A stretch of DNA of 40,997 nucleotides from Curtobacterium sp. Leaf183 (GTDB lineage: Bacteria > Actinomycetota > Actinomycetes > Actinomycetales > Microbacteriaceae): assembly GCF_001424385.1 (NCBI RefSeq), contig NZ_LMPO01000009.1:299494-340490 (forward strand). The letters are read 5' to 3'. Every line of letters begins with the position of its first letter. Within the stretch, counting starts at the first letter, position 1. The translations under genes were made by a program, and so were the position numbers. Of this stretch, positions 7,742-15,877 are shown in pieces. The notes beneath the pieces were generated by a model, which had not been told where the DNA came from, did no database searches, and worked only from the letters and a program-made list of their open reading frames with translations.

Positions 7742-8425
7742 TCAGTACGGCCGGGTCTGCAGGTCGTCCTGCCGGACACCGGCTGCGACCGCCACGGACC
7801 GGACCTGCGTCGTGAGCTCCTCGTCACGCAGGTGCTTCGAGAACCCGACGACCGTGCGGTACGCCGGCAGGTCGATCGTGGTCCACTGCCCGTTGTCGAC
7901 CGTGATCCGGAGCGCGTCGACCTTGCCGAAGCGGTACCGACCCGCGGCGCTGGTCTCGCCGTTGCCCACCGAGCGGATCGCCGCGCGTGGGATGCCGAGC
8001 AGGAGGCGCGGGGTGCTGCCGCCGACGTAGATGCCGATCCCGTTCTGGTCGGCGACCACCGTCGCGTGTCCGCGGCGTGGGACGGTCTCCGTCAGCGTGA
8101 CGTTGAGCATCGCGGCCACGCGGCGGACGTCCGTCGCGACGTCCTTCTGCAGGAGCACCGGCACCAGGTGGGCGCCGGGGTGCTGCTGTGCCAGCGCGGC
8201 CTCGCGTCTGCGGGTCGTGGCGTTCTGCACGCCCCGGACGATCTCGACGATGACGAAGAGCCCGACCGCGTACAGCACGAGCGTGCCGATCACCGCGGGC
8301 GTCGACATGCCGTCCTCGTGCTCGCGGTACGCCAGGTACCCGAAGCGCAGCACCAGGTACGCGCCCACCACCGTCATGCCGATCAGTCCGCCACGTCGCC
8401 GACCGGATCCGTTCTCGTTCCCCAT
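7742..8425 (-). CDS. Hypothetical membrane protein with two N-terminal helices
   Basis: A 227-residue protein. The N-terminus MGNENGSGRRRGG is followed by two predicted transmembrane helices (about 14-32 and 43-62), then a soluble cytoplasmic region. That region holds a GIGIYVGGSTPRLLLGIPRA strand pattern and a conserved-looking VVGFSKHLRDEELTTQV end. The soluble half resembles PH-like or DUF-type membrane-tethered domains, but I cannot name it. The start at 8425 was chosen because the helices follow directly; an upstream start would add low-complexity basic sequence overlapping the divergent gene region. AGGG lies about 8 bases upstream. Convergent with the small protein before it. Confidence 0.7.
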   Translation of the reverse strand: MGNENGSGRRRGGLIGMTVVGAYLVLRFGYLAYREHEDGMSTPAVIGTLVLYAVGLFVIVEIVRGVQNATTRRREAALAQQHPGAHLVPVLLQKDVATDVRRVAAMLNVTLTETVPRRGHATVVADQNGIGIYVGGSTPRLLLGIPRAAIRSVGNGETSAAGRYRFGKVDALRITVDNGQWTTIDLPAYRTVVGFSKHLRDEELTTQVRSVAVAAGVRQDDLQTRPY

Positions 8426-8531
8426 CCGGCCAACCCTAGGTGCACGCTCGACCGGGCGGCCGGACCTGCGTGTCCTCTCAATCCCGAGGACCGGTCGCTC
8501 CCGGCGTCGGCGGTGCTGGGAGACTCGGGAC

Positions 8532-9440
8532 ATGGAGCTGCGTGTCCGAGCGGAACGACCGATGTCCGGCGAACTGCGGGCGTTGTACGACGCGGTCGGT
8601 TGGTCCGCGTACACGGACGTGCCTGGACAGCTCGAACGGGCCATCCAGGGTTCCTCCCTCGTGCTGACGGCACGCGACGGTGCTGGCCGTCTGGTCGGGC
8701 TCGCGCGGACGGTGTCGGACGGGACGACGATCGTCTACGTCCAGGACGTCCTCGTGGCTCCCGCTGCACAGGGACAGGGTGTGGGCGGTGCCCTGCTGGA
8801 CGAGGTGCTGCGACGGGCGGCCGACATCCGGCAGGTCGTGCTCCTGACGGACGCGGAGCCACTGCAGCGTGCCTTCTACGAGGCCCACGGTCTCGTCGAG
8901 ACGCAGGACGTCCGCCCGGCGCAGCTCCGGTCCTTCGTGCGACTCGCCTCGCCAGCGCCGACGCCCGCGTGGGTCGTCCGGCACGCCGGTGTCGAGGACG
9001 CCGAGGGCATCGCGCGCGTCCACGCCACGTCGTGGCGGGAGACGTACGGCCGCTTCGTCGACGACCCGGACACGCACCCCTGGTTCGACGTCGACCGGCG
9101 GATCGCGATGTGGCGGACGGAGCTCGCCCGAGGGGCCTTCCCCACCGTGGTCGTCACGGACCAGACCGGCGTCGTCGGCTTCGCAGCGGTTCAGACCGTG
9201 ACCGAGCCCGATGCGGTCCGGCCCGAGGAACTGACCATGCTCTACGTCCTCGCTCGTGCCCACGGCACCGGGGCCGGCCAGACGCTCCTCGACGCGGCAC
9301 TCGGCGACCGGCCGGCGTCACTCTGGGTCGCCGCCGACAACCCGCGCGCCCATGCGTTCTACCGTCGGAACGGCTTCGTCGCTGATGGGACCACGTCGAG
9401 CTTCGGCCCGATCGCCACGACCGTGCGGCTGGTCCGGTGA
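8532..9440 (+). CDS. Tandem GNAT-family N-acetyltransferase
   Basis: A 302-residue protein with two GNAT domains. Domain 1 (about 1-140) has the acetyl-CoA loop VLVAPAAQGQGVGGALLDEV and ends with FYEAHGLVE. Domain 2 (about 150-302) has LYVLARAHGTGAGQTLLDAA and the matching end NPRAHAFYRRNGFV. Both carry the Q/RxxGxG/A pyrophosphate-binding pattern, with domain 1 closer to consensus. Two-domain GNATs include mycothiol synthases and antibiotic acetyltransferases, but no substrate-specific feature is visible. The ATG at 8532 follows a GGGAC stretch. It stands alone, with the histidine kinase gene converging from the right. Confidence 0.85.
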   Translation: MELRVRAERPMSGELRALYDAVGWSAYTDVPGQLERAIQGSSLVLTARDGAGRLVGLARTVSDGTTIVYVQDVLVAPAAQGQGVGGALLDEVLRRAADIRQVVLLTDAEPLQRAFYEAHGLVETQDVRPAQLRSFVRLASPAPTPAWVVRHAGVEDAEGIARVHATSWRETYGRFVDDPDTHPWFDVDRRIAMWRTELARGAFPTVVVTDQTGVVGFAAVQTVTEPDAVRPEELTMLYVLARAHGTGAGQTLLDAALGDRPASLWVAADNPRAHAFYRRNGFVADGTTSSFGPIATTVRLVR

Positions 9441-9492
9441 CCCGGCTCTGACGACAAGGACCTGCACGGCGCAGATCCACCGCGTGCTCGGA

Positions 9493-10746
9493 TCAGGCGT
9501 CGTCGGTGCCTGTGGCGGGCTCCGGGAACCGCATCGTCGCGCGGGTGCCGCCTGACGAGGACGGACCGAGCTCGACCGTGCCGCCGTGCACCTCGGCGAC
9601 CCACTCCACGATGGACAGCCCGGTCCCCGTGCCGGCGGGGCGGGGTGCGCGCCCGTCGACGGCACGACGGCCCGGGGCCCCGCCGTCGTCCGCGACGACG
9701 AACGCCCGCTCGCCGACGGTGACCTCGACACGACTGCCGGGCGCGTGGCCGAGCGCGTTCTCGACCAGGTTGCGCACGGCCTGGGCGATGAGCTCCGGGT
9801 TGCCGCGGACCACGGTCTCGCGGGCGTCGACCTGCACGTCGTCACCGGCCTCGAGGTCCGCGACCGTGACCTCGACGAGCTGGTCGAGCCGGAGCCGGCG
9901 CATGCTGACAGCCGCGCCGGACTGGTCGGCCCGCGCCCGTGCGAGCAGGCTCGTGACGAGCATGCTCATGCCCGCGAGTCGGCGGTCCAGCGCGCGGAGC
10001 GCTCCGGTCGCCGTGTCCGGGTCGCGGAGCCCCGACTCCGCGATCAGCGCCATGGTGGCGATCGGCGTCCGCAGCTCGTGCGCCGCCTCGCGGAGGAACT
10101 GCTCCTGCTGCTCGGTCTGGCGGACGGCGGGTCGCATCGCGATGCCGGAGAGCAGGTGTCCGGCGAGGGTGGCCACGCTCACCAGGCCGAGGACCGCCGC
10201 GACGAGCCCGAGCACGACGGTCTGGTGGTCGACGCTCGAGCTCGGCGCGGTCCCGACGAGGACGGTGGCGTCACGGGCCTGCGGCACGGGGACCGCCACC
10301 CACCGCGTCAGGGTCCCGGACCGGTCGGACGTCGTCGTCGACGCGCTGCCCGCACCGTGCCGGACCGCAGCGTCCAGGCGTTCAACCGTGCGGGCGGAGG
10401 GGAGCTCCCGCGCCGCGGGCTCGGCGTACTGCAGGGCGCCGTCGATCACGATCCCCGTCGGCGCGGTGCCGATCGCGTTGAGGCCGACCGCGGTGTCCAG
10501 GTTCGCTCCGGGCGGCGCCGACGAGAAGACCAACCCGTCGGCGTCGATGTCGATCCCGAGCGCGATCCGGTCGGCGTGCACGAGCAGTTCACGGTCGACG
10601 CGCTCCCGGTCGACCTGGTCCTGACGGGCGGCGAACGTGGCCAGCCCGACCAGGCACGCGGCGGTGGTCAGGGCGAAGAACGCGGTCATGCACCACCGCA
10701 CCCACGCCAGCCGCCGTCCGGCGGCGCTGCGGGACGGACGGGTCAC
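9493..10746 (-). CDS. Two-component sensor histidine kinase
   Basis: A 417-residue kinase. Transmembrane helix 1 spans about 16-40 and helix 2 about 176-200, enclosing an extracytoplasmic sensor domain of about 135 residues. The phosphoacceptor is His223 in AAHELRTP. The N box NLVENALGHA is near 326-335, G1 DDGGAPG near 353-359, and G2 GTGTGLSI near 372-379. The F box is shortened, with PAGTGTGLS following quickly after G1. No HAMP domain is clear between helix 2 and the dimerisation helix. The GTG start overlaps the stop of the cognate response regulator (GTGA), so the pair is coupled. The ligand is unknown; the operator between this operon and a DUF4232 lipoprotein suggests envelope sensing. 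Confidence 0.92.
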   Translation of the reverse strand: MTRPSRSAAGRRLAWVRWCMTAFFALTTAACLVGLATFAARQDQVDRERVDRELLVHADRIALGIDIDADGLVFSSAPPGANLDTAVGLNAIGTAPTGIVIDGALQYAEPAARELPSARTVERLDAAVRHGAGSASTTTSDRSGTLTRWVAVPVPQARDATVLVGTAPSSSVDHQTVVLGLVAAVLGLVSVATLAGHLLSGIAMRPAVRQTEQQEQFLREAAHELRTPIATMALIAESGLRDPDTATGALRALDRRLAGMSMLVTSLLARARADQSGAAVSMRRLRLDQLVEVTVADLEAGDDVQVDARETVVRGNPELIAQAVRNLVENALGHAPGSRVEVTVGERAFVVADDGGAPGRRAVDGRAPRPAGTGTGLSIVEWVAEVHGGTVELGPSSSGGTRATMRFPEPATGTDDA

Positions 10747-11402
10747 GACCGGATCCGGTACCCGACACCGCGGAGGGTCTCGATCGGATCAGGTGGACCG
10801 AGGCGTCGGCGGAGCTGCGCCACGACCGCGTCGACGACGTTCGACGTCGGGTCCGTGCGCTCGTCCCAGCACCCTTCGAACAGGTCCGTCCGGGTGCGGA
10901 CCTCGCCGTCGGCGGCGAGCAGCATCTCGAGCACCGCGAACTCCTTGGCGGTCAGCGAGAGCAGGACACCACCGCGGGTGACCTCGTGCCGCGGCACGTC
11001 CAGTGCGACGTCCCCGGCGCGGAGGATCGGGGCACGGGTCCGGCCACGCCGTCGCGTGACCGCGCGGACCCGGACCTCGAGCTCGGCGAACGCGAACGGC
11101 TTGACCAGGTAGTCGTCGGCACCGACGTGGAACCCGTCCACGCGGTCCTCGACGGTGTCGCGGGCGGTGAGCACCACGACGGCGACCTCGTCACCGCGCT
11201 CCCGCAGCTGGCGCACGAGGGTGAGCGCGTCCCCGTCGGCCACCATCCGGTCGAGGACCAGGCAGTCGTAGTCGGTGACCGTGACCGCGAGGTCGGCCTC
11301 GGCGATGGTCGCGACGTGGTCGGCCGCGAACCCGGCACGGTGGAGTCCCGCGGACACCTGCGCGGCCAGGTCGAGGTCGTCCTCGAGCAGCAGCAGACGC
11401 AT
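10743..11402 (-). CDS. OmpR/PhoB-family response regulator
   Basis: A 219-residue regulator with an N-terminal receiver domain: acidic cluster EDD (7-9), phosphorylated Asp51 in CLVLDRM, and conserved Lys101 in YLVKPF. A C-terminal winged helix (about 125-219) ends in IETLRGVGYRIRS, the OmpR wing signature. It is the first gene of the regulator-kinase operon. It very likely binds the four-half-site operator at 11462-11502, which lies between it and the divergent lipoprotein gene, and so probably controls both itself and the lipoprotein. The ATG at 11402 lacks a strong Shine-Dalgarno; CGGAG lies about 10 bases upstream. Confidence 0.93.
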   Translation of the reverse strand: MRLLLLEDDLDLAAQVSAGLHRAGFAADHVATIAEADLAVTVTDYDCLVLDRMVADGDALTLVRQLRERGDEVAVVVLTARDTVEDRVDGFHVGADDYLVKPFAFAELEVRVRAVTRRRGRTRAPILRAGDVALDVPRHEVTRGGVLLSLTAKEFAVLEMLLAADGEVRTRTDLFEGCWDERTDPTSNVVDAVVAQLRRRLGPPDPIETLRGVGYRIRS

Positions 11403-11461
11403 CCGGGTGCTCCGTCCTGCCCGGGGTCGGTCCCGGACACGCAGAGCCTGCCAGGTGTTCC

Positions 11462-11502
11462 GTGAGACCCACGTGAGACGCCCCGTCTCACGGTCGTCTC
11501 AT
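11462..11502. promoter_or_regulatory. 41-bp palindrome of four heptamer half-sites, likely response-regulator operator
   Basis: GTGAGAC begins at 11462 and 11473. The reverse-oriented GTCTCAC begins at 11485 and GTCTCAT at 11496. Each direct pair has an 11-bp period, the spacing bound by OmpR/PhoB-type dimers, and the two pairs form an inverted arrangement around a 5-base centre. It lies between the divergent regulator and lipoprotein genes, ending 12 bases before the lipoprotein start. Confidence 0.8.
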
Positions 11503-11514
11503 CGAGGGGCGATC

Positions 11515-12228
11515 ATGGTCGAACCCATGAACCACACACCCAGGTCGCACACGCACCACACACGCACCGCCCGCACGACACGATCGACCCTCCTGCTCGC
11601 CGGCCTCGGCGTCGTCATCGTGGGCCTCGCCGGCTGCGCCGCAACCGCCACCACCGGGGACCCGGCGATCACGACGGGGCCGTCCGGCTCGGCCACCACG
11701 GCGTCGGACTCCCAGATGAGCCCGACACCGACCGCCACGACCCCGACGAGCGGCACCTCCGCGTCGAGCACGACGTCGGCCGGTGGGTCGTCCGCTCCCG
11801 GCCGCTGCGGCGTCGACACGCTCTCCGCGTCGACCACGAAGGACCTGCACACGGACGTCGACATCGACGTCCCGGTCACGATCACGAACACCGGCTCCGC
11901 CGCGTGCACGATCCAGGGCTGGCCGGGTGTCTCGTTCGTCGGCGGCGGCAACGGCGCCCAGATCGGGCCGGGCGCGTACCTCGACCGCCAGACCCCGCAC
12001 CCCACCGTGACCCTGTCCCCCGGTGCGGCCGCCCACTTCGTCCTGCACGTCACACGCCCGGGTGACGGCTCGAACGCGTCGTGTGCTCCGCGGTCGGCGG
12101 ACGGCCTCCGTGTCATCCCGCCAGGGTCCACGCGCTCGCTCTTCGTCGAGGCCCCCGGCTACCAGGCCTGCTCGTCCGACCTGCCCCCGACGATGTCGGT
12201 GACGGGCATCCAGGCCGGCGCCGCCTGA
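11515..12228 (+). CDS. DUF4232 domain-containing lipoprotein
   Basis: A 237-residue exported protein. A basic His/Arg/Thr-rich start is followed by a hydrophobic helix and a lipobox VGLAGCAA (lipid-linked cysteine near residue 42). Then comes a Thr/Ser/Pro-rich linker of about 50 residues. The C-terminal domain (about 95-237) matches DUF4232: CGVDTLSASTT, ITNTGSAACTIQGWPGVSF, SPGAAAHFVLHV and the paired cysteines typical of the family. GAGGGG lies 5 bases upstream of the ATG at 11515; an in-frame ATG four codons later is the alternative. It is divergent from the regulator-kinase operon, sharing the operator, so it is probably a target or accessory of that system. Molecular function of DUF4232 is unknown. 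Confidence 0.88.
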   Translation: MVEPMNHTPRSHTHHTRTARTTRSTLLLAGLGVVIVGLAGCAATATTGDPAITTGPSGSATTASDSQMSPTPTATTPTSGTSASSTTSAGGSSAPGRCGVDTLSASTTKDLHTDVDIDVPVTITNTGSAACTIQGWPGVSFVGGGNGAQIGPGAYLDRQTPHPTVTLSPGAAAHFVLHVTRPGDGSNASCAPRSADGLRVIPPGSTRSLFVEAPGYQACSSDLPPTMSVTGIQAGAA

Positions 12229-12241
12229 ACCGGCGCGAGCC

Positions 12242-14101
12242 TCAGCGGCGCGAGGACACCACCGTGCTCACGCGCAGGTCGTCGAAGGTGCTCGTGAACC
12301 CGGTCCCGCCGAGCGAGATCAGCCCGATGCGCGGCGTGTCGCCGAGTGCCGCCGTCCAGGTCCCGCCCTGCACGAAGTGCCGACCGTCCACGCTGGTGGA
12401 CGCCGTGTAGTGGTCCTCGCCGTCGACGACCCGGTGCACGATCCGCAGCGTCGTGGCGTCGCCCACGGGGCCGACGACCATGTTGCCGTAGGTCGGAGCC
12501 CCGGCGGGCTGCCCGGAGGCCTGCTTGCCGAACTCCGTCTGCCGGGTGTCGTAGATCGAGTTCGACACGAGCCGGACGTAGTCGCTGTCGGACCCGTACA
12601 CGATCAGCCCACCCTGCACGTAGTTGTACACTCCGTCACCGCTCGCCGGGGTGTCGACCGACACGGTGGTCTCCGCCACCCAGTCGCCACGGGGAGCCGG
12701 TTCGGAGAGCACCGAGGCCAGCGGTGTCGCCGGTGGGTGCAGGTCCGCCGCCTGCGTCTGCCACCGGAACGCACCGTTGGAGACCGTCCACGTCGACGCG
12801 TCCGGTTCGCGGGTCCACGTGAGCGTCGGCGGCAGCGCGGAGCCGTCGAACTCCGTCGACGCTTCGCGGATCAGGCGACCGGGCACGTCGACGGGGGCGA
12901 CGGACGCACGGTACGTCGGCCGCTCCCCCGGCTGTGCGACCGGCCCGGGCTGGACGGTGTCCGACGGTCCCGCACCTCCACGGACCGACGGCCACCCGCC
13001 CTGCCAGTCGAGCGGGTCGATCAGCACCGGCCGCTTCGTGTAGGTCGGCTGCCCGGCGTAGTACGGGTCACCGCGGTCGACCGCGTGGTAGATGATCCAG
13101 GCCTGCCCGGCGAAGTCCGTCACCACCGTGTCGTGCCCGGTGCCCACCCACCGGTTGCCGTTCTGCGCGAGCAGGGGCGTTCCGCCCACGCGGGTGCTCG
13201 TGATCGACACGCCGTCCCGGTCGAGAAACGGTCCGAGGGGGCTGCGCGACCGCGCCACGAACACGCCGTACCCGGTCAGGGCACCGTTGCAGCAGTTCGT
13301 GGCCGATCCCATGAACCACCACCAGCCGCCGTGGCGCATCAGGTACGCGCCCTCGTACCGGTTGTCGATCGCGATCAACCGCTCGCTCGACGGGTCCGAT
13401 CGCAGCCCGTCGCGGCTCAGGGTGCGGACGTGCACCCCGCCGAAGTAGCTGCCGAAGTAGACGTAGGTCGTGCCCCGGTCGGTGATGACCTCGGGGTCGA
13501 ACTCCCACCGCTGCCCGGTGCCGGTCGGCGCGGCCTGCGGAGCGACCACCGGACCGCCCGAGTCCGTCCACGGGCCGGTCGGGCTGGAACTCGTCGCCAC
13601 CCCGACCGCGGAGCCCCCGCCGGTCGGAGCGGTGGCGCCGGGCGTGTCCGAAGCGGCGTAGTACAGGTACCAGCGCCCGTTCCGGAAGACCACGTCGGGC
13701 GCCCAGATGCCGTTCGCGTCGCCGACCCAGGCGGGTTTCGTGGTGAACGCGTCGCCGACGTACGTCCAGTGCGTCAGGTCCGTCGACCGGTAGGTCGGGA
13801 CGACGTGCTGCACGAGCGACCCGTCCGGGTCCAGCTCGGTCGCGGTCAGCGCGTCCGACGTGCAGTACAGGTACCAGTTGCGGTCGCGTCCGACGCCGTG
13901 CACAGCGCTCGGGTCGGCGCAGCTCGCGGCGGTCTGCCCGTCGGGCAGCGCGAGCGCCATCGGGTTCTGGTGCATCGGAGCGGCGTGGCCGCTCCGCGAT
14001 GCGGGCGCGGCACCCGGGGTCACGGCAACAGCCGGGAGGGCCGGTGTCAGTCCCACGATCAGGGTCGCCACCGCGATCAGGGCGGTCAGTGCTCGGCGCA
14101 C
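12242..14101 (-). CDS. Secreted glycoside hydrolase family 43 protein (arabinanase/xylosidase type)
   Basis: A 619-residue exported enzyme with a Sec signal peptide (MRRALTALIAVATLIVGLTP, cleavage near AVA-V). The five-bladed propeller of GH43 spans about 45-370. The catalytic base is probably Asp63 in CADPSAV, the pKa-modulating Asp is 202 in FDPEVI (or 136 in WAPDV), and the catalytic acid is Glu250 in YEGAYL. The C-terminal part (about 420-615) resembles a concanavalin-like domain of the beta-xylosidase C-terminal or DUF1349 type, with TEFDGSALPPTLTWTREPD. It probably cleaves arabinan, arabinoxylan or galactan outside the cell. GTG start, chosen because the signal peptide follows immediately. 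Convergent with the DUF4232 gene, only 13 bases apart. Exact linkage specificity cannot be read from the sequence. Confidence 0.88.
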   Translation of the reverse strand: MRRALTALIAVATLIVGLTPALPAVAVTPGAAPASRSGHAAPMHQNPMALALPDGQTAASCADPSAVHGVGRDRNWYLYCTSDALTATELDPDGSLVQHVVPTYRSTDLTHWTYVGDAFTTKPAWVGDANGIWAPDVVFRNGRWYLYYAASDTPGATAPTGGGSAVGVATSSSPTGPWTDSGGPVVAPQAAPTGTGQRWEFDPEVITDRGTTYVYFGSYFGGVHVRTLSRDGLRSDPSSERLIAIDNRYEGAYLMRHGGWWWFMGSATNCCNGALTGYGVFVARSRSPLGPFLDRDGVSITSTRVGGTPLLAQNGNRWVGTGHDTVVTDFAGQAWIIYHAVDRGDPYYAGQPTYTKRPVLIDPLDWQGGWPSVRGGAGPSDTVQPGPVAQPGERPTYRASVAPVDVPGRLIREASTEFDGSALPPTLTWTREPDASTWTVSNGAFRWQTQAADLHPPATPLASVLSEPAPRGDWVAETTVSVDTPASGDGVYNYVQGGLIVYGSDSDYVRLVSNSIYDTRQTEFGKQASGQPAGAPTYGNMVVGPVGDATTLRIVHRVVDGEDHYTASTSVDGRHFVQGGTWTAALGDTPRIGLISLGGTGFTSTFDDLRVSTVVSSRR

Positions 14102-14264
14102 GGGGTCTCGCTCTCGCTCGTCGTTGAGGAGGTGCTGGTCCTGCTGGTCCTGCTGCTGCGCGAGCGTACGCCGACGTGGCCCGGTCGGCCAGGCTGGATC
14201 GACCCGGTCGTGACGGCTGCGGCGCGGTCACCGAGCTCCGGCGGAGCAGGGGTCCGGATCCAGC

Positions 14265-14315
14265 GGTGACGGATCGGGTCGACGATCCCCGGCTCCGACG
14301 AACCGGATCCGTCAC
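14265..14315 (-). terminator. Long-loop inverted repeat at the histidine-kinase stop
   Basis: GTGACGGATC (14265-14274) pairs with GATCCGTCAC (14306-14315) across a GC-rich loop of about 30 bases that itself contains short GATCC complements. It overlaps the kinase stop codon. It may be a terminator without a U-tract or an upstream control site for the GH43 gene. The rest of 14102-14264 shows short CTGGTCCTG repeats and no gene. Confidence 0.4.
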
Positions 14316-15877
14316 GCGCGCGAACGAACCGCCTCGGCCAGCGGGGCACGCGCAACGGCCGGGGCACCAGCTGCACGGACCGCCGGGACGGTCAGGACGA
14401 ACGCCGTCGCTCCCCCGGGCGGGCAGACGAGCTCACCGCCGTGGGCACGGGCGATGCCGCGGGCGATCGGCAGGCCGAGCCCGGCACCGCCGCTGCGGTC
14501 GTCCCGCCCGGCATCGAGTCGGACGAGCCGGTCGAAGATCCTGGTGCGTTCGGCCTCGGGCACGCCCGGGCCGTCGTCCGTGACCCGCACGACGACCTCG
14601 TCCTCCGACCGTCCGACGGACACCTCGACGGAGCCGACGCCGCCGGTCGCCCGTGCGGCGTTCTCGAGCAGGTTGCCGACGACCTGTCCCAGGCGGTCGC
14701 CGTCCCCGGTCACCGTGACGGGTGCGTCCGGTGTCCGGACGCGCACCCGCAGGCCCGGGGCTCGGAGGCGCGCGCGGTCGGCCTCGATCCGGACCACGGC
14801 ACCGAGGTCGGTGGGCGCCAGGGCGAGCTCGAGTCCGCGGTCGACGCGCGCCATCAGGAGCATGTCGTCGACCAGGCGTGATGCGCGGCCCGCCTGTCGC
14901 ACGACGTGTACGGCGAGGTCCTCACGCTCGAGCGGGTCGAGTGGTGCGCGGACCAGGGTGTCGGCAGCGGCGCGGATACCCGCTACCGGGGTGCGCAACT
15001 CGTGCGCGGCGTCGGACAGGAACTCCCGCATCCGTGCCTCGGCCTCGAGCGCCTGTCGCTCCGCGCCCTCGACGGCGTCGAGCATCTCGTCGAAGGCCAC
15101 GGCGACGCGACCGATCTCGGTGTCCGCTCGTCCGGGGCGCAGTCGTCGTCCACGGTCGCCGTGGGCGATCGAGCGCGCCGCGCGTGTCATCTCGTCGAGG
15201 GGCCGCATCGTGCGACGCACGACGAGCACGAGGCCACCGGCAGCGAGCAGCATGAAGCCCGCCGACGCGCCGAGCATCACCCAGCGGAGCTCGCCGAGGA
15301 CCTCGTCGACCGACCCGGTGCCCGCCGTGAGCCGGATGGTCGACCCGTCGCTCAGGCGGGAGACCAGGGTGACCAGGCGGTCCTGTGCGGTGACCCGCGA
15401 GGACGTGATCGTGACCTGCGCGCCGGAGCGGCCCGTCGCCGTGGAACCGGCCGTCCCGCTGCCCGACGCCGATGTGTCGTCGGTGGACGAGCCTCCCGGA
15501 CCGGACCCGGCGGGACCGGACCCGGCGGGACCGGGGAGACCGGCCGGGTCGGGTGGGCCCTGGCGCAGTTGGTCCGGGGTGGGACCGGCCTCGACCGATC
15601 CGCCGTCGCTCGTCGTGATCGTGACGGACAGGCCCTGCATCGAGAGCCGGTCGGCCAGGTCGTCGGCGTCCACCGTGCCGACGAGTGCGGCTGCGGCGGA
15701 GGCCCGGTCTCGCAGACGGTCCTCGATCTGCGTGCGGAGCCGGTCGCCGAGCGTCGCCTGCACCGCGACCGAGAGCGCACCGAGCAGCACGGCGAGCAGG
15801 ACCAGGACCGCCACCACCGTGCGGGTCCGCAGCGAGCCGGTGCGCAGGGACGCGGGCGGCTGGGCGGCGGCCGTCAC
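14312..15877 (-). CDS. Two-component sensor histidine kinase with HAMP domain
   Basis: A 521-residue kinase. Helix 1 (about 20-42) and helix 2 (about 199-221) flank an extracytoplasmic domain. HAMP (about 222-275) is followed by the phosphoacceptor His292 in DAAHELRTP. The N box NLLENAARAT, G1 VTDDGPGVP, F box RIFDRLVRLD and G2 GAGLGLPIARGI are all intact. The sensor domain has a low-complexity insert (about 108-150) rich in Gly, Pro, Ser and Thr, encoded by 15-bp tandem repeats near 15496-15535. The GTG at 15877 overlaps the stop of the response regulator gene (GTGA); longer upstream frames are antisense-like. Its output probably governs the adjacent divergent membrane protein. Confidence 0.92.
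   Translation of the reverse strand: MTAAAQPPASLRTGSLRTRTVVAVLVLLAVLLGALSVAVQATLGDRLRTQIEDRLRDRASAAAALVGTVDADDLADRLSMQGLSVTITTSDGGSVEAGPTPDQLRQGPPDPAGLPGPAGSGPAGSGPGGSSTDDTSASGSGTAGSTATGRSGAQVTITSSRVTAQDRLVTLVSRLSDGSTIRLTAGTGSVDEVLGELRWVMLGASAGFMLLAAGGLVLVVRRTMRPLDEMTRAARSIAHGDRGRRLRPGRADTEIGRVAVAFDEMLDAVEGAERQALEAEARMREFLSDAAHELRTPVAGIRAAADTLVRAPLDPLEREDLAVHVVRQAGRASRLVDDMLLMARVDRGLELALAPTDLGAVVRIEADRARLRAPGLRVRVRTPDAPVTVTGDGDRLGQVVGNLLENAARATGGVGSVEVSVGRSEDEVVVRVTDDGPGVPEAERTRIFDRLVRLDAGRDDRSGGAGLGLPIARGIARAHGGELVCPPGGATAFVLTVPAVRAAGAPAVARAPLAEAVRSRA

Noticed and set aside
12600-12995. Antisense frames within the GH43 gene suggesting a second gene
   Set aside because: The GH43 frame is complete from signal peptide to C-terminal domain; the others are shadows.
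14102-14311. Upstream extension of the GH43 gene
   Set aside because: The reading frame upstream of the GTG has no start before a stop, and the signal peptide begins right at the chosen codon.
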